The position numbers and the translations under genes are program-made. The notes under the pieces are model-generated. The model ran no database searches, had not been told where the DNA came from, and worked only from the letters and a program-made list of their open reading frames with translations. Shown in pieces: positions 26,621-35,281 of a stretch of DNA of 64,000 nucleotides. The DNA is taken from NCBI RefSeq assembly GCF_031656215.1, contig NZ_CP134228.1, positions 1,817,001 through 1,881,000 on the forward strand, given 5' to 3'. Numbering within the stretch: position 1 is the first letter of the stretch; each line of letters begins with the position of its first letter. The stretch comes from Mesorhizobium koreense. Lineage in GTDB: Bacteria > Pseudomonadota > Alphaproteobacteria > Rhizobiales > Rhizobiaceae.

Positions 26621-27396
26621 TCCTCGATCTTCGCCGCGGCCTCTTTCAATCTCGGCAGAATCTCGCGCTTCATCTCGGCGACTGAAAAGCGGGCGGTCTG
26701 GGTGGAGACGTTGAGCGCCGCAACCGTCCCGCCGGTCCCGTCATGGATGGGTACGGCGATGGAGCGAAGGCCGAGTTCCAGTTCTTCGTCAGCGACGGCG
26801 AAACCATCACGGCGGACCTTTTCGATCGCCTCACGAAGCGCCGTCGGATCGGTAATCGTCTTCGGCGTGTTGGGCTTCAGAACCGCCTTCTTCAGGAAGG
26901 TAGCAAGTTGCTCGTCATCGAGGCCCGAAAGCAGGATCTTGCCCATCGAAGTGCAATAGGCAGGCAGCCGCGTGCCGACATGCAGCGTTACCGAAAGAAT
27001 GGCGCGGCTCGGCGCCCGCGCAACATAGACGACGTCCTCGCCGGCGAGGATCGCGGCCGAACAGGACTCGTTGAAGGTCGCGGAAAGCTCGCGCATGAAC
27101 GGCTCCGCGAAGGTCCACAGCGGCGTACCCTGCAGCCATGTGCGTGCCAGTGCGAGCAGTTTGGAGGACAGTTGAAAGCGGCGGCCGTTCTGCGTCGCAT
27201 GGCCTGCGGCCACCAGGGTCAACAGCAGACGCCTTGCGCCGGCCCGCGTTAGGCCGGCTTTCCGGGCCATTTCCGTCAGCGTCAGGCCGGACGGATGCGC
27301 GGCCAGGATTTCCATCACCGCGAGGCCCTTCGCGAGCGAACCGACTTGGTCGCGCTTCGGATCGGCGCGTGCGATTGACTCGGTTCCCGTCTTCAT
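26602..27396 (-). CDS. IclR-family regulator, PcaR/PobR branch (probable regulator of pcaIJF)
   Basis: The product is 264 aa. The N-terminal HTH is SLAKGLAVMEILAAHPSGLT then EMARKAGLTRAGARRLLLTL. The C-terminal effector domain has the PcaR/PobR-type ILSVTLHVGTRLPAYCTSMG and FAVADEELELGLRSIAVPIH. PcaR proteins activate beta-ketoadipate genes in response to beta-ketoadipate (family knowledge). The gene is divergent from pcaIJF, with a 62-bp gap carrying an operator-like palindrome, which supports control of that operon. The stop overlaps the convergent dehydrogenase gene. Confidence 0.9.
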   Translation of the reverse strand: MKTGTESIARADPKRDQVGSLAKGLAVMEILAAHPSGLTLTEMARKAGLTRAGARRLLLTLVAAGHATQNGRRFQLSSKLLALARTWLQGTPLWTFAEPFMRELSATFNESCSAAILAGEDVVYVARAPSRAILSVTLHVGTRLPAYCTSMGKILLSGLDDEQLATFLKKAVLKPNTPKTITDPTALREAIEKVRRDGFAVADEELELGLRSIAVPIHDGTGGTVAALNVSTQTARFSVAEMKREILPRLKEAAAKIEDYFLVQ

Positions 27397-27423
27397 CTAG
27401 AAAATATTGCATATAAAACATTT

Positions 27424-27438
27424 GTTCACAATACGAAC
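27424..27438. promoter_or_regulatory. IclR/PcaR-type operator between iclR and pcaIJF
   Basis: GTTCACAATACGAAC has GTTC/GAAC arms in the 62-bp divergent gap. It resembles PcaR/PobR-type sites, whose half-site starts GTTCG. It ends 20 bp upstream of pcaI and lies next to an AT-rich ATATAAAACAT that could be a -10 region. Confidence 0.55.
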
Positions 27439-27458
27439 TTCTGTCAGCGGAATCGACG

Positions 27459-28178
27459 ATGAACAAGGTCTCTCCCGGTATCGAGGCGGCGATTGCCGAT
27501 ATTCAGGACGGATCGTCGGTCATGATCGGGGGGTTTGGCGGCGCCGGCGCGCCGATCGAGCTTATCGGCGCGCTGATCGAGCGCTACAGGGCGACCGGAT
27601 CGCCCGGATCGCTGACGGTGATCAACAACAATGCCGGTAACGGCGCCGTCGGCATCGCCGCGATGATCTATGCCGGCATGGTCGCCAAGATGGTGTGCTC
27701 CTTCCCGCGCTCGTCGGATCCGAAGGCCTTCACCGAGCGCTACCTCGCCGGCAGGATCGAACTGGAACTGGTCCCGCAGGGGACGCTGGCAGAGCGCATC
27801 CGCGCGGCCGGAGCCGGCATTCCCGCCTTCTACACTCCGACGAGTTATGGCACCCAGCTTGCCGAGGGCAAGCCGGTCGCCGAGTTCGAGGGGCGACATT
27901 ACGTGCAGGAGCGCTGGCTGAAGGCGGACGTGGCGCTGATCAAGGCGGAGATTGCCGACCGTAACGGAAACCTTACCTACAAGAAGGCCGCGCGAAATTT
28001 CGCGCCGCTGATGGCGATGGCGGCGGCCACAACGATCGTCCAAGCGCGGCGGATCGTCGAACCTGGCGATATCGATCCCGAACATGTCGTCACGCCGGGC
28101 ATATTCGTCGACCGGATCGTCGAGATCGCGGACGCCAGACAGGAAGAAGTCCTGCTGCGCGAGGGAGCGAAGCAATGA
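27459..28178 (+). CDS. pcaI: 3-oxoadipate CoA-transferase, subunit A
   Basis: The product is 239 aa. With PcaJ it transfers CoA from succinyl-CoA to beta-ketoadipate. The class I CoA-transferase motif GGFGGAGAPIELIGALIERY (the GG-F-G-G loop) is near the start, and LTVINNNAGNGAVGIAAMIY and CSFPRSSDPKAF are the typical PcaI/SctA positions. The catalytic glutamate is on the J subunit in this family. Its stop overlaps the pcaJ ATG by 4 bp. The divergent IclR regulator and pcaF downstream confirm beta-ketoadipate assignment over an acetoacetate transferase. Confidence 0.9.
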   Translation: MNKVSPGIEAAIADIQDGSSVMIGGFGGAGAPIELIGALIERYRATGSPGSLTVINNNAGNGAVGIAAMIYAGMVAKMVCSFPRSSDPKAFTERYLAGRIELELVPQGTLAERIRAAGAGIPAFYTPTSYGTQLAEGKPVAEFEGRHYVQERWLKADVALIKAEIADRNGNLTYKKAARNFAPLMAMAAATTIVQARRIVEPGDIDPEHVVTPGIFVDRIVEIADARQEEVLLREGAKQ

Positions 28179-28846
28179 CCGCCAAGCTGACCAATGCGCA
28201 GATCGCGTGGCGCGCCGCGCAGGACATCCCCGACGGGGCCTATGTAAATCTCGGCATCGGCTTCCCCGAGATGGTGGCCAAGTTCAAGCCTAAAGGTCGC
28301 GAGGTCATCTATCATACGGAGAACGGCATCCTTGGCTTCGGCGAGGCGCCGCCCGCGGGCGAGGAAGACTGGGACCTGATCAATGCCGGCAAGAAGCCGG
28401 TCACGCTGAAACCGGGCGCATCGTTCTTCCATCATGCGGACTCGTTTGCGATGGTACGCGGCGGGCATCTCGATGTTGCGATCCTGGGTGCCTACGAGGT
28501 CGCGGAAAACGGCGATCTTGCCAATTGGAGCACGGGTCCTGGCTCGGTGCCGGCGGTCGGCGGGGCGATGGACCTGGTCCATGGTGCAAGGCGTGTCGCA
28601 GTCATCACCGACCATGTCACCAAGGACGGCAGGCCGAAGCTCGTCAGGAAATGCAGCCTGCCGCTGACCGGCGTCGGCTGCGTGACTACGGTCTATACCA
28701 GCTTGGCGGTGGTCGATATCGTGAATGCGCGGTTCGTGCTCCGTGAAAAGCTGCCGGGCATGGGGCTCGACGAACTGCAGGGCTTGACGGGGGCGACGCT
28801 GACGGTCGATGGCGACGTCAAGGATTTGATCGTGCCGGAGGTTTGA
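28175..28846 (+). CDS. pcaJ: 3-oxoadipate CoA-transferase, subunit B
   Basis: The product is 223 aa. The catalytic region YHTENGILGFGEAPPAGEED contains the (S/T)ENG motif whose Glu carries the CoA thioester, and the N-terminus has IPDGAYVNLGIGFPEMVAKF. VGCVTTVYTSLAVVDIVNAR is the family C-terminal strand. The ATG at 28175 overlaps pcaI (ATGA) and pcaF begins 1 bp after its stop, so the three enzymes are translationally coupled. Together they form the terminal steps from beta-ketoadipate to succinyl-CoA and acetyl-CoA; earlier pca genes are not in the window. Confidence 0.9.
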   Translation: MTAKLTNAQIAWRAAQDIPDGAYVNLGIGFPEMVAKFKPKGREVIYHTENGILGFGEAPPAGEEDWDLINAGKKPVTLKPGASFFHHADSFAMVRGGHLDVAILGAYEVAENGDLANWSTGPGSVPAVGGAMDLVHGARRVAVITDHVTKDGRPKLVRKCSLPLTGVGCVTTVYTSLAVVDIVNARFVLREKLPGMGLDELQGLTGATLTVDGDVKDLIVPEV

Positions 28847-28847
28847 G

Positions 28848-30053
<1,206 letters not shown>

Positions 30054-30094
30054 GTTCCGAGTAAGCAGCGGATGCAGGTCAGGCCTTTGCCGCT

Positions 30095-30502
30095 TTATTC
30101 GGCTGTCCAATCGTCGATTTCCAACCCCGGCACATGTCGAAACGCCCGGTCGTTTGTGACCAGCGTCGCGCCGGCTTCAAGCGCGTGGGCGGCTATCAGC
30201 ATGTCGAGGGGCTGGAGGGATTTCCCAGACTGTTCCATTTGCGCGCGAAGGGTCGCGTAAGTGACGCCGCTCTTTGATGTCCAATCCAGAATTCGGATTT
30301 CGGCCAATAGCGGGAGTACAGTGTCCCTCAGCCTCGTTTTTTCCGGCCGGCGCTCGAGCCCAAACAGAATTTCGCCGTAGACTATTGCTGATGTGTAAAC
30401 GCGGTCGAGCGATGTCTCGACAAACCGCTTATCCGCCCCTTTCGATCGGTTCAACGCAAGAATGCTTATCGTGTTCGTGTCAAGCAGGAAGCGCGGACTC
30501 AT
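30095..30502 (-). CDS. vapC: VapC-type PIN-domain toxin
   Basis: The product is 135 aa. PIN-domain RNases of this type cut tRNA or rRNA. The acidic metal-binding residues are visible: Asp in [12 protein letters not shown], Glu in [12 protein letters not shown], Asp in [16 protein letters not shown] and Asp in [14 protein letters not shown]. All four positions are intact, so the toxin is probably active. Its ATG overlaps the antitoxin stop (ATGA), the usual order of antitoxin first. It is convergent with pcaF, which is unrelated. Confidence 0.92.
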   Translation of the reverse strand: MSPRFLLDTNTISILALNRSKGADKRFVETSLDRVYTSAIVYGEILFGLERRPEKTRLRDTVLPLLAEIRILDWTSKSGVTYATLRAQMEQSGKSLQPLDMLIAAHALEAGATLVTNDRAFRHVPGLEIDDWTAE

Positions 30503-30783
30503 GCAAAGGGATCACGATCATGCGGACGCCTGTCACGCCATGGGAACCCTTCCGGAATATCTTCCGGACGCAGCTTATCCCTGGCCTCGAAGAACTTCTG
30601 TAGATTACCGGTACGTCGATAGACCGGCGCGATGATCACTTCACCCGGATTAGGCCCAGGGCGGAATTCGACCTCTGTTCCTTCGAAGCGAAACTCGGCT
30701 GGAATCCTTACCGCCTGGCTACGTCCATTCTTGAACAGCTTACCGACGGCAGCAGGTTTTGGAATGCGAGGCGTTTCGTTCAT
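30499..30783 (-). CDS. vapB: VapB-type antitoxin (AbrB/SpoVT fold)
   Basis: The product is 94 aa. The swapped-hairpin AbrB core is [20 protein letters not shown], and the toxin-binding tail follows ([20 protein letters not shown], then a Trp-Arg-Asp rich end). I chose the ATG at 30783 because AGGAGG sits 6 nt upstream; a further in-frame start at 30798 has none. It binds and inhibits the PIN toxin encoded immediately downstream and probably represses the operon through the palindrome at 30804-30817. Confidence 0.9.
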   Translation of the reverse strand: MNETPRIPKPAAVGKLFKNGRSQAVRIPAEFRFEGTEVEFRPGPNPGEVIIAPVYRRTGNLQKFFEARDKLRPEDIPEGFPWRDRRPHDRDPFA

Positions 30784-30803
30784 GCTTGCCTCCTGCAATG
30801 GTC

Positions 30804-30817
30804 TATACCATGGTATA
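30804..30817. promoter_or_regulatory. VapB operator palindrome
   Basis: TATACCATGGTATA is a perfect 14-bp palindrome 20 bp upstream of the vapB ATG, next to AT-rich promoter sequence. Conditional autorepression at such sites is standard for VapBC operons. Confidence 0.7.
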
Positions 30818-30853
30818 TATCATCGCGAGATTATATCCGCAACTTGGTTTGAG

Positions 30854-31828
30854 CTACGCTCTCCGCATCCGGACGGGCGCCTTGTCGAAGGCGCGGCTGA
30901 AAGCCCGGCTGAAGGCGGCGGCGGAGGAGAAGCCGGTACGCGCGGCAATGTCGGCCATCGGTATCCTTGTGTCGAGCACGAGCCTGCGTGCCGCGCCGAG
31001 CCGCAACCTGAGATAATAGGCGCCGGGAGTCTCTCCGATCGATCTGCGGAAAATCGTCTCCAGCGAACGTGCCGTGACGCCGGTCCGCCGGGCGATGGCG
31101 GAAATGGTGAGCGGGTGATCGATATACGTTTCCATCAGGCGGATCGCCTGCGCCAGACGTGGATCGTAGCCGTCGAGGCGGCCGAGCGACACCAGCGGCT
31201 GGGCGTCCGACGAGGCATGCGCCTGATCGTAGATAAAGACGCTTGCCACGTCGAGCGCCACCGCCATGCCGAGCCGGCTGCGGACGAGGTGCAGCATCAA
31301 GTCGAAGGTCGGTGAGGCGCCGCCGGTGGTGAAGGCCGGGCCGTCGATCACATAGCGGTCAGGCCGGATGTCGCTTTCGGGGAAGGCGGCGGCGAAGTCC
31401 TCCATGTCTTCCCAATGGGTAGTGGCGGCCCTGCCTTCCAGCAGGCCGGCGCGGGCGATCAGCCAGGCACCCGCTTCGACACCGCCATAGGCGCGTGCCG
31501 ACCTTGCCGTCCGCCTGATCCGCGAGAGGAGGGCGGGGGTCGCCTGTTCGCGATTGCCGAAGCCGGCGATGACGACGAGAACATTGGTCCTTATCCCCGG
31601 ATCGAGCGGGCCGGAGACGGCAACCGGCATCCCGCAGCTCGTAAGTGGTGACTTACCGTCCGCCGAGACGATCTTCCATTCAAAAACATTTCGCCCGCTG
31701 ATACGGTTGGCGGCGCGCAGCGGGTCGATCGCGGATGCCACGCACATGATCGACGCGCCCGAGAGCACGAGGAAGGTCAGCACGAGTGTATCGCGTTCCG
31801 GGCGGAAGATGGATGTTTCGTTTTTCAT
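30854..31828 (-). CDS. GlxA-family AraC-type regulator with DJ-1/PfpI-like N-terminal domain (CdhR-like)
   Basis: The product is 324 aa. The N-terminal two thirds is a DJ-1/PfpI-type domain (TLVLTFLVLSGASIMCVASA, VVIAGFGN, YGGVEAGAWLIARAGLLEGR); the usual nucleophilic Cys is replaced by the Glu-Ala of GVEAGAW, so the domain senses rather than catalyses. The C-terminus has two HTH motifs (LTISAIARRTGVTARSLETI and IPMADIAARTGFSSAAAFSR). Regulators of this kind, such as CdhR and GbdR, control carnitine and betaine degradation. The gene is divergent from the BKACE-carnitine dehydrogenase operon and probably activates it. Start ATG at 31828; a TTG at 31831 is less likely. Confidence 0.88.
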   Translation of the reverse strand: MKNETSIFRPERDTLVLTFLVLSGASIMCVASAIDPLRAANRISGRNVFEWKIVSADGKSPLTSCGMPVAVSGPLDPGIRTNVLVVIAGFGNREQATPALLSRIRRTARSARAYGGVEAGAWLIARAGLLEGRAATTHWEDMEDFAAAFPESDIRPDRYVIDGPAFTTGGASPTFDLMLHLVRSRLGMAVALDVASVFIYDQAHASSDAQPLVSLGRLDGYDPRLAQAIRLMETYIDHPLTISAIARRTGVTARSLETIFRRSIGETPGAYYLRLRLGAARRLVLDTRIPMADIAARTGFSSAAAFSRAFSRAFDKAPVRMRRA

Positions 31829-31905
31829 CAACCCCGATGCGTAATTCGCAAAGCAATTCGCCGCAAGGGAGGCGATGATCGGAGCGCCATTTCAGGAGGA
31901 AGCCG

Positions 31906-32829
31906 ATGCCGCTCGCCATGAACCGTGAGGTGTTCATCACCTGTGCCGTCACCGGATCGGGCGGCACGCAGGATCGCAGCCCGCACGTGCCGCGCTCGCC
32001 CCAACAGATCGCGGAGAGCGCCATCGCGGCGGCAAAGGCCGGCGCGGCGGTCGTCCACTGCCATGTACGCGATCCCGAGACCGGCAAACCCCGCCGCGAC
32101 GTTTCGCTCTATCGCGAGGTGACCGAGCGTATCCGCGCGGCAAACGTCGATGTCGTGCTCAACCTCACGGCCGGCATGGGCGGAGATATGGTGTTCGGTC
32201 CGACGGAGAGCCCGCTGCCGCTTCGAGAAGCGGGGACCGATATGGCCGGTGCCGCCGAGCGCGTCGAGCATGTGCGCCAGTGTCTGCCGGAAATCTGCAC
32301 GCTCGATTGCGGTACGATGAACTTCGCCGAGGCCGACTATGTGATGACCAACACGCCCGGCATGCTGCGCGCCATGGGCTCCATGATGACTGAACTCGGC
32401 GTCAAGCCGGAAATCGAAGCCTTCGACACCGGGCACCTCTGGTTCGCGAGGCAGCTTGTCGAGGAGAAGGTGCTGAAACCGGATGCGCTGGTGCAGCTTT
32501 GCATGGGGGTTCCCTGGGGCGCGCCGGACGACCTCAACACCTTCATGGCGATGGTCAACAACGTACCGAAGGAATGGACCTTCTCCGCCTTCTCGCTCGG
32601 CCGCAGCCAGATGGCCTATGTTGCGGCCGCCGTGCTTGCCGGCGGCAATGTGCGCGTTGGGCTGGAGGACAATCTGTGGCTCGACAAGGGCGTGCTCGCC
32701 ACCAACGCGCAGCTTGTCGAGCGTGCCGTGACAATCATCGAGAATCTCGGAGCGCGGGTCATCGGGCCGGGGGAAGTGCGCAAGAAGCTTGGACTCACCA
32801 AACGCGCGCCGCTGGCGAAGGCGGCTTAG
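31906..32829 (+). CDS. Beta-keto acid cleavage enzyme (BKACE), probable 3-dehydrocarnitine cleavage enzyme
   Basis: The product is 307 aa. BKACE enzymes (formerly DUF849) condense a beta-keto acid with acetyl-CoA and release acetoacetate plus a CoA ester. The zinc motif HCHVRDPETGKP (His-x-His) and the conserved EAFDTGHLWFARQLVEE and GNVRVGLEDNLWLDKG segments with the catalytic Glu are all present. Next to a carnitine dehydrogenase and under a GlxA-type regulator, the expected substrate is 3-dehydrocarnitine, giving betainyl-CoA. AGGAGG lies before the ATG. The dehydrogenase gene starts 10 bp downstream. Confidence 0.9.
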   Translation: MPLAMNREVFITCAVTGSGGTQDRSPHVPRSPQQIAESAIAAAKAGAAVVHCHVRDPETGKPRRDVSLYREVTERIRAANVDVVLNLTAGMGGDMVFGPTESPLPLREAGTDMAGAAERVEHVRQCLPEICTLDCGTMNFAEADYVMTNTPGMLRAMGSMMTELGVKPEIEAFDTGHLWFARQLVEEKVLKPDALVQLCMGVPWGAPDDLNTFMAMVNNVPKEWTFSAFSLGRSQMAYVAAAVLAGGNVRVGLEDNLWLDKGVLATNAQLVERAVTIIENLGARVIGPGEVRKKLGLTKRAPLAKAA

Positions 32830-32839
32830 GGAGCGAAAT

Positions 32840-33907
32840 ATGGCGATTAGCAAGGCAGCCTGCATCGGCGGAGGCGTCATTGGCGCGGGATGGGTGGCGC
32901 GGCTCGTGCTGAACGGCGTCGATGTCTCGATCTTCGATCCGGACCCCGAAGCATCCCGCAAGGTCGGCGAGGTGATGAAGAACGCACGCCGCGCTTATAA
33001 GGCGATGGCGACCGGCGGTCTCCCGAAGGAAGGCAAGATCACCTATGCGAAGTCGATCGCGGAGGCCGTCGCAGGCGCCGACTTCATCCAGGAAAGCGTG
33101 CCGGAACGGCTGGACCTCAAGCACAAGGTGCTCGCCGAGATCGACCTACATGCAGCACCCGACGCGATTGTCGGGTCCTCCACCTCAGGCATCCTGCCCT
33201 CCGACATGCAGACTGCGATGAAGCGTGGCGACCGGCTCGTCGTCGCGCATCCCTATAACCCCGTCTATCTCCTGCCGCTGGTCGAGATTGTCGGCGGCAA
33301 GGATACGTCAAAGACGGCAATCGAGAAGGCGAAGGCGCTTTACGCCTCGATCGGCATGAAGCCGGTCGTCATCCGTAAGGAGATCGAGGCCTTTGTCGGC
33401 GACCGGCTGCTCGAGGCCGCGTGGCGTGAATCGCTCTGGCTCATCAAGGACGGTATCTGCACCGTCGAGGAACTCGACGACATCATGCGCTATGGCTTTG
33501 GTCTCAGATGGGCGCAGATGGGCATGTTCCAGGTCTATCGCGTCGCCGGCGGCGAGGCCGGCATGCGCCACTTCATGGCGCAGTTCGGACCCTGCCTGTC
33601 ATGGCCGTGGACGAAGCTGATGGACGTGCCGGAGTTCAACGACGAGCTGGTCGATTTGATCGCCACGCAGTCCGACGATCAGTCGGGCCAGTGGCCGATC
33701 CGCGAGCTGGAAAAAATCCGTGATGAAAATCTCGTCGCGATCATGGAGGCGCTGTCCAGGACCAATAAAGGCAAGGGCTGGGGTGCCGGCGCGCTGCACA
33801 GGGACTATGTGAAGAAGCTCGGCAAGGTGGCCGCGAAAAAGCAGATCTCGAAGGCGGCTGCGAAAGCCAAGGCTGAAAAGCCGAGGAAGAAAAAAAAGAA
33901 GGACTAG
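32840..33907 (+). CDS. lcdH: L-carnitine dehydrogenase (3-hydroxyacyl-CoA dehydrogenase fold) with lysine-rich tail
   Basis: The product is 355 aa. The Rossmann start KAACIGGGVIGAGWVARLVL and the FIQESVPERLDLKHKVLAEI and LVVAHPYNPVYLLPLVEIVG blocks are typical of carnitine 3-dehydrogenase, which oxidises L-carnitine to 3-dehydrocarnitine with NAD. C-terminal residues from about 325 form an unusual tail of mainly Lys and Ala (AAKKQISKAAAKAKAEKPRK and five more lysines) instead of the thioesterase domain fused to this enzyme in many rhizobia. The ATG at 32840 has GGGAG upstream. A 198-bp repeat-containing gap separates it from the next gene. Confidence 0.87.
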   Translation: MAISKAACIGGGVIGAGWVARLVLNGVDVSIFDPDPEASRKVGEVMKNARRAYKAMATGGLPKEGKITYAKSIAEAVAGADFIQESVPERLDLKHKVLAEIDLHAAPDAIVGSSTSGILPSDMQTAMKRGDRLVVAHPYNPVYLLPLVEIVGGKDTSKTAIEKAKALYASIGMKPVVIRKEIEAFVGDRLLEAAWRESLWLIKDGICTVEELDDIMRYGFGLRWAQMGMFQVYRVAGGEAGMRHFMAQFGPCLSWPWTKLMDVPEFNDELVDLIATQSDDQSGQWPIRELEKIRDENLVAIMEALSRTNKGKGWGAGALHRDYVKKLGKVAAKKQISKAAAKAKAEKPRKKKKKD

Positions 33908-33923
33908 GGCTGTGATATTTTGG

Positions 33924-34085
33924 GTGCGTCCTTCGAGGCTCGCTCCGCTCGCACCTCAGGATGAGGGAGGGCGGTGTAAGCATCGACTTCGGCGAGGCCG
34001 GCGCGTAGGCACGGGACACCGGCGAGTGTCGGCAACAAACGTCCTCATCCTGAGGTGCGAGCGGAGCGAGCCTCGAAGGACGCAC
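33924..34085. repeat. Paired inverted repeat (43-bp perfect arms, 76-bp spacer)
   Basis: Positions 33924-33966 and 34043-34085 are perfect reverse complements over 43 bp. The same arm occurs again as a 48-bp pair at 59136-59325. It is a rhizobial-type intergenic palindromic element placed between lcdH and the acyl-CoA dehydrogenase gene. Transcribed, it would form a very long hairpin with the intervening 76 bases as a loop, which could separate expression of the two halves of the operon. No gene is present here. Confidence 0.93.
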
Positions 34086-34105
34086 AATCGAATTGCGGTG
34101 CACCC

Positions 34106-35281
34106 ATGAATTTTGGCCTCACCGAAGAGCAGCAGCTTATCGTCGACACGACGCGCGCCTTTGTCGAAAACGAGCTTTATCCGCATGAACGCGAGGTCGA
34201 GCGCACCGGCCATCTGAGGCCCGAACTCATCAGGGAATTGCAGGCGAAGGCGATTGCCGCCGGGCTTTATGCCGCCAATATGCCGGCCGAGGTCGGTGGG
34301 GCCGGGCTCGATACGTTGACCTGGCTGCTTTACGAAAAGGAGCTTGGCCGCGCCAACTATGCGCTGCACTGGACCTGCGTCGCGCGGCCCTCGAACATCC
34401 TGCTCGCCGGTACGGAGGAACAGAAGGAAAAATATCTCTATCCCTGCATCCGCGGCGAGAAATGGGACTGCCTCGCCATGACCGAGCCTGGCGCCGGCTC
34501 CGATCTGCGCGGTATGAAGGCCACGGCAGTGCAGGATGGGGCGGACTGGGTGCTGAACGGCACCAAGCATTTCATCAGCCACGCCGATCTCGCCGATTTC
34601 GCCATTGTCTTCATGGCCTCGGGCGAAGAGGACAGACCCAATACCCATGGGGGCGCCAAGCGAAAGAAGATCACCGCCTTCTTCGTCGACAAGGGCGCGC
34701 CGGGGTTCACCGTGCGCGAGGGCTACCGCAACGTATCGCATCGCGGCTACACCAACTCGATCCTCGAATTCGACGATTGCCGGTTACCGGCAAGCCAGGT
34801 GCTGGGCGAGGTGCATTGCGGCTTCGAGGTCGCCAATTCGTGGCTCGGCGCGACTAGGCTGCAAGTGGCTGCGACCTGTCTTGGACGGGCGGAGCGCGCG
34901 CTCGGCCACGCGATCGGCTACGCCGCCGAGCGCCAGCAATTCGGCCAGAAGATCGGCAAGTTCCAGGGAGTCTCCTTCAAACTTGCCGACATGGCGACGG
35001 AACTGAAGGCAGCCGAACTGATGGTGCTGGAGGCCGGCTGGAAATACGATGCCGGCACGGTGACGGACCAGGACATGGCCATGGCGAAACTCAAGGCGAC
35101 CGAAATGCTCGCCTTCGTCGCCGACGAGGCCATCCAGATCCATGGCGGCATGGGTCTGATGGACGATCTGCCACTGGAGCGCATCTGGCGCGACGCGCGC
35201 GTCGAGCGCATCTGGGAAGGCACCAGCGAGATCCAACGACACATCATCAGCCGGGCGCTTTTGAGGGCGGTTGGGGGATGA
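34106..35281 (+). CDS. Acyl-CoA dehydrogenase, possible gamma-butyrobetainyl-CoA dehydrogenase
   Basis: The product is 391 aa with the standard acyl-CoA dehydrogenase fold. Motifs present are CLAMTEPGAGSDLRGMKATA (substrate and FAD), the FAD-binding RQQFGQKIGKFQGVSFKLAD, the IQIHGGMGLMDDLPLERIWR segment and the catalytic Glu in RIWEGTSEIQRHIISRAL. Placed directly before an ADP-forming CoA ligase and CaiD, a role in oxidising gamma-butyrobetainyl-CoA to crotonobetainyl-CoA is plausible. It is not a close match to E. coli CaiA, so this is inference from context. The ATG at 34106 has a weak ribosome site. Its stop overlaps the ligase start (ATGA). Confidence 0.85.
   Translation: MNFGLTEEQQLIVDTTRAFVENELYPHEREVERTGHLRPELIRELQAKAIAAGLYAANMPAEVGGAGLDTLTWLLYEKELGRANYALHWTCVARPSNILLAGTEEQKEKYLYPCIRGEKWDCLAMTEPGAGSDLRGMKATAVQDGADWVLNGTKHFISHADLADFAIVFMASGEEDRPNTHGGAKRKKITAFFVDKGAPGFTVREGYRNVSHRGYTNSILEFDDCRLPASQVLGEVHCGFEVANSWLGATRLQVAATCLGRAERALGHAIGYAAERQQFGQKIGKFQGVSFKLADMATELKAAELMVLEAGWKYDAGTVTDQDMAMAKLKATEMLAFVADEAIQIHGGMGLMDDLPLERIWRDARVERIWEGTSEIQRHIISRALLRAVGG

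Noticed and set aside
33924-34085. CRISPR-like repeat array
   Set aside because: There are only two arms in opposite orientation with a spacer longer than usual; it is an inverted pair, not direct repeats.
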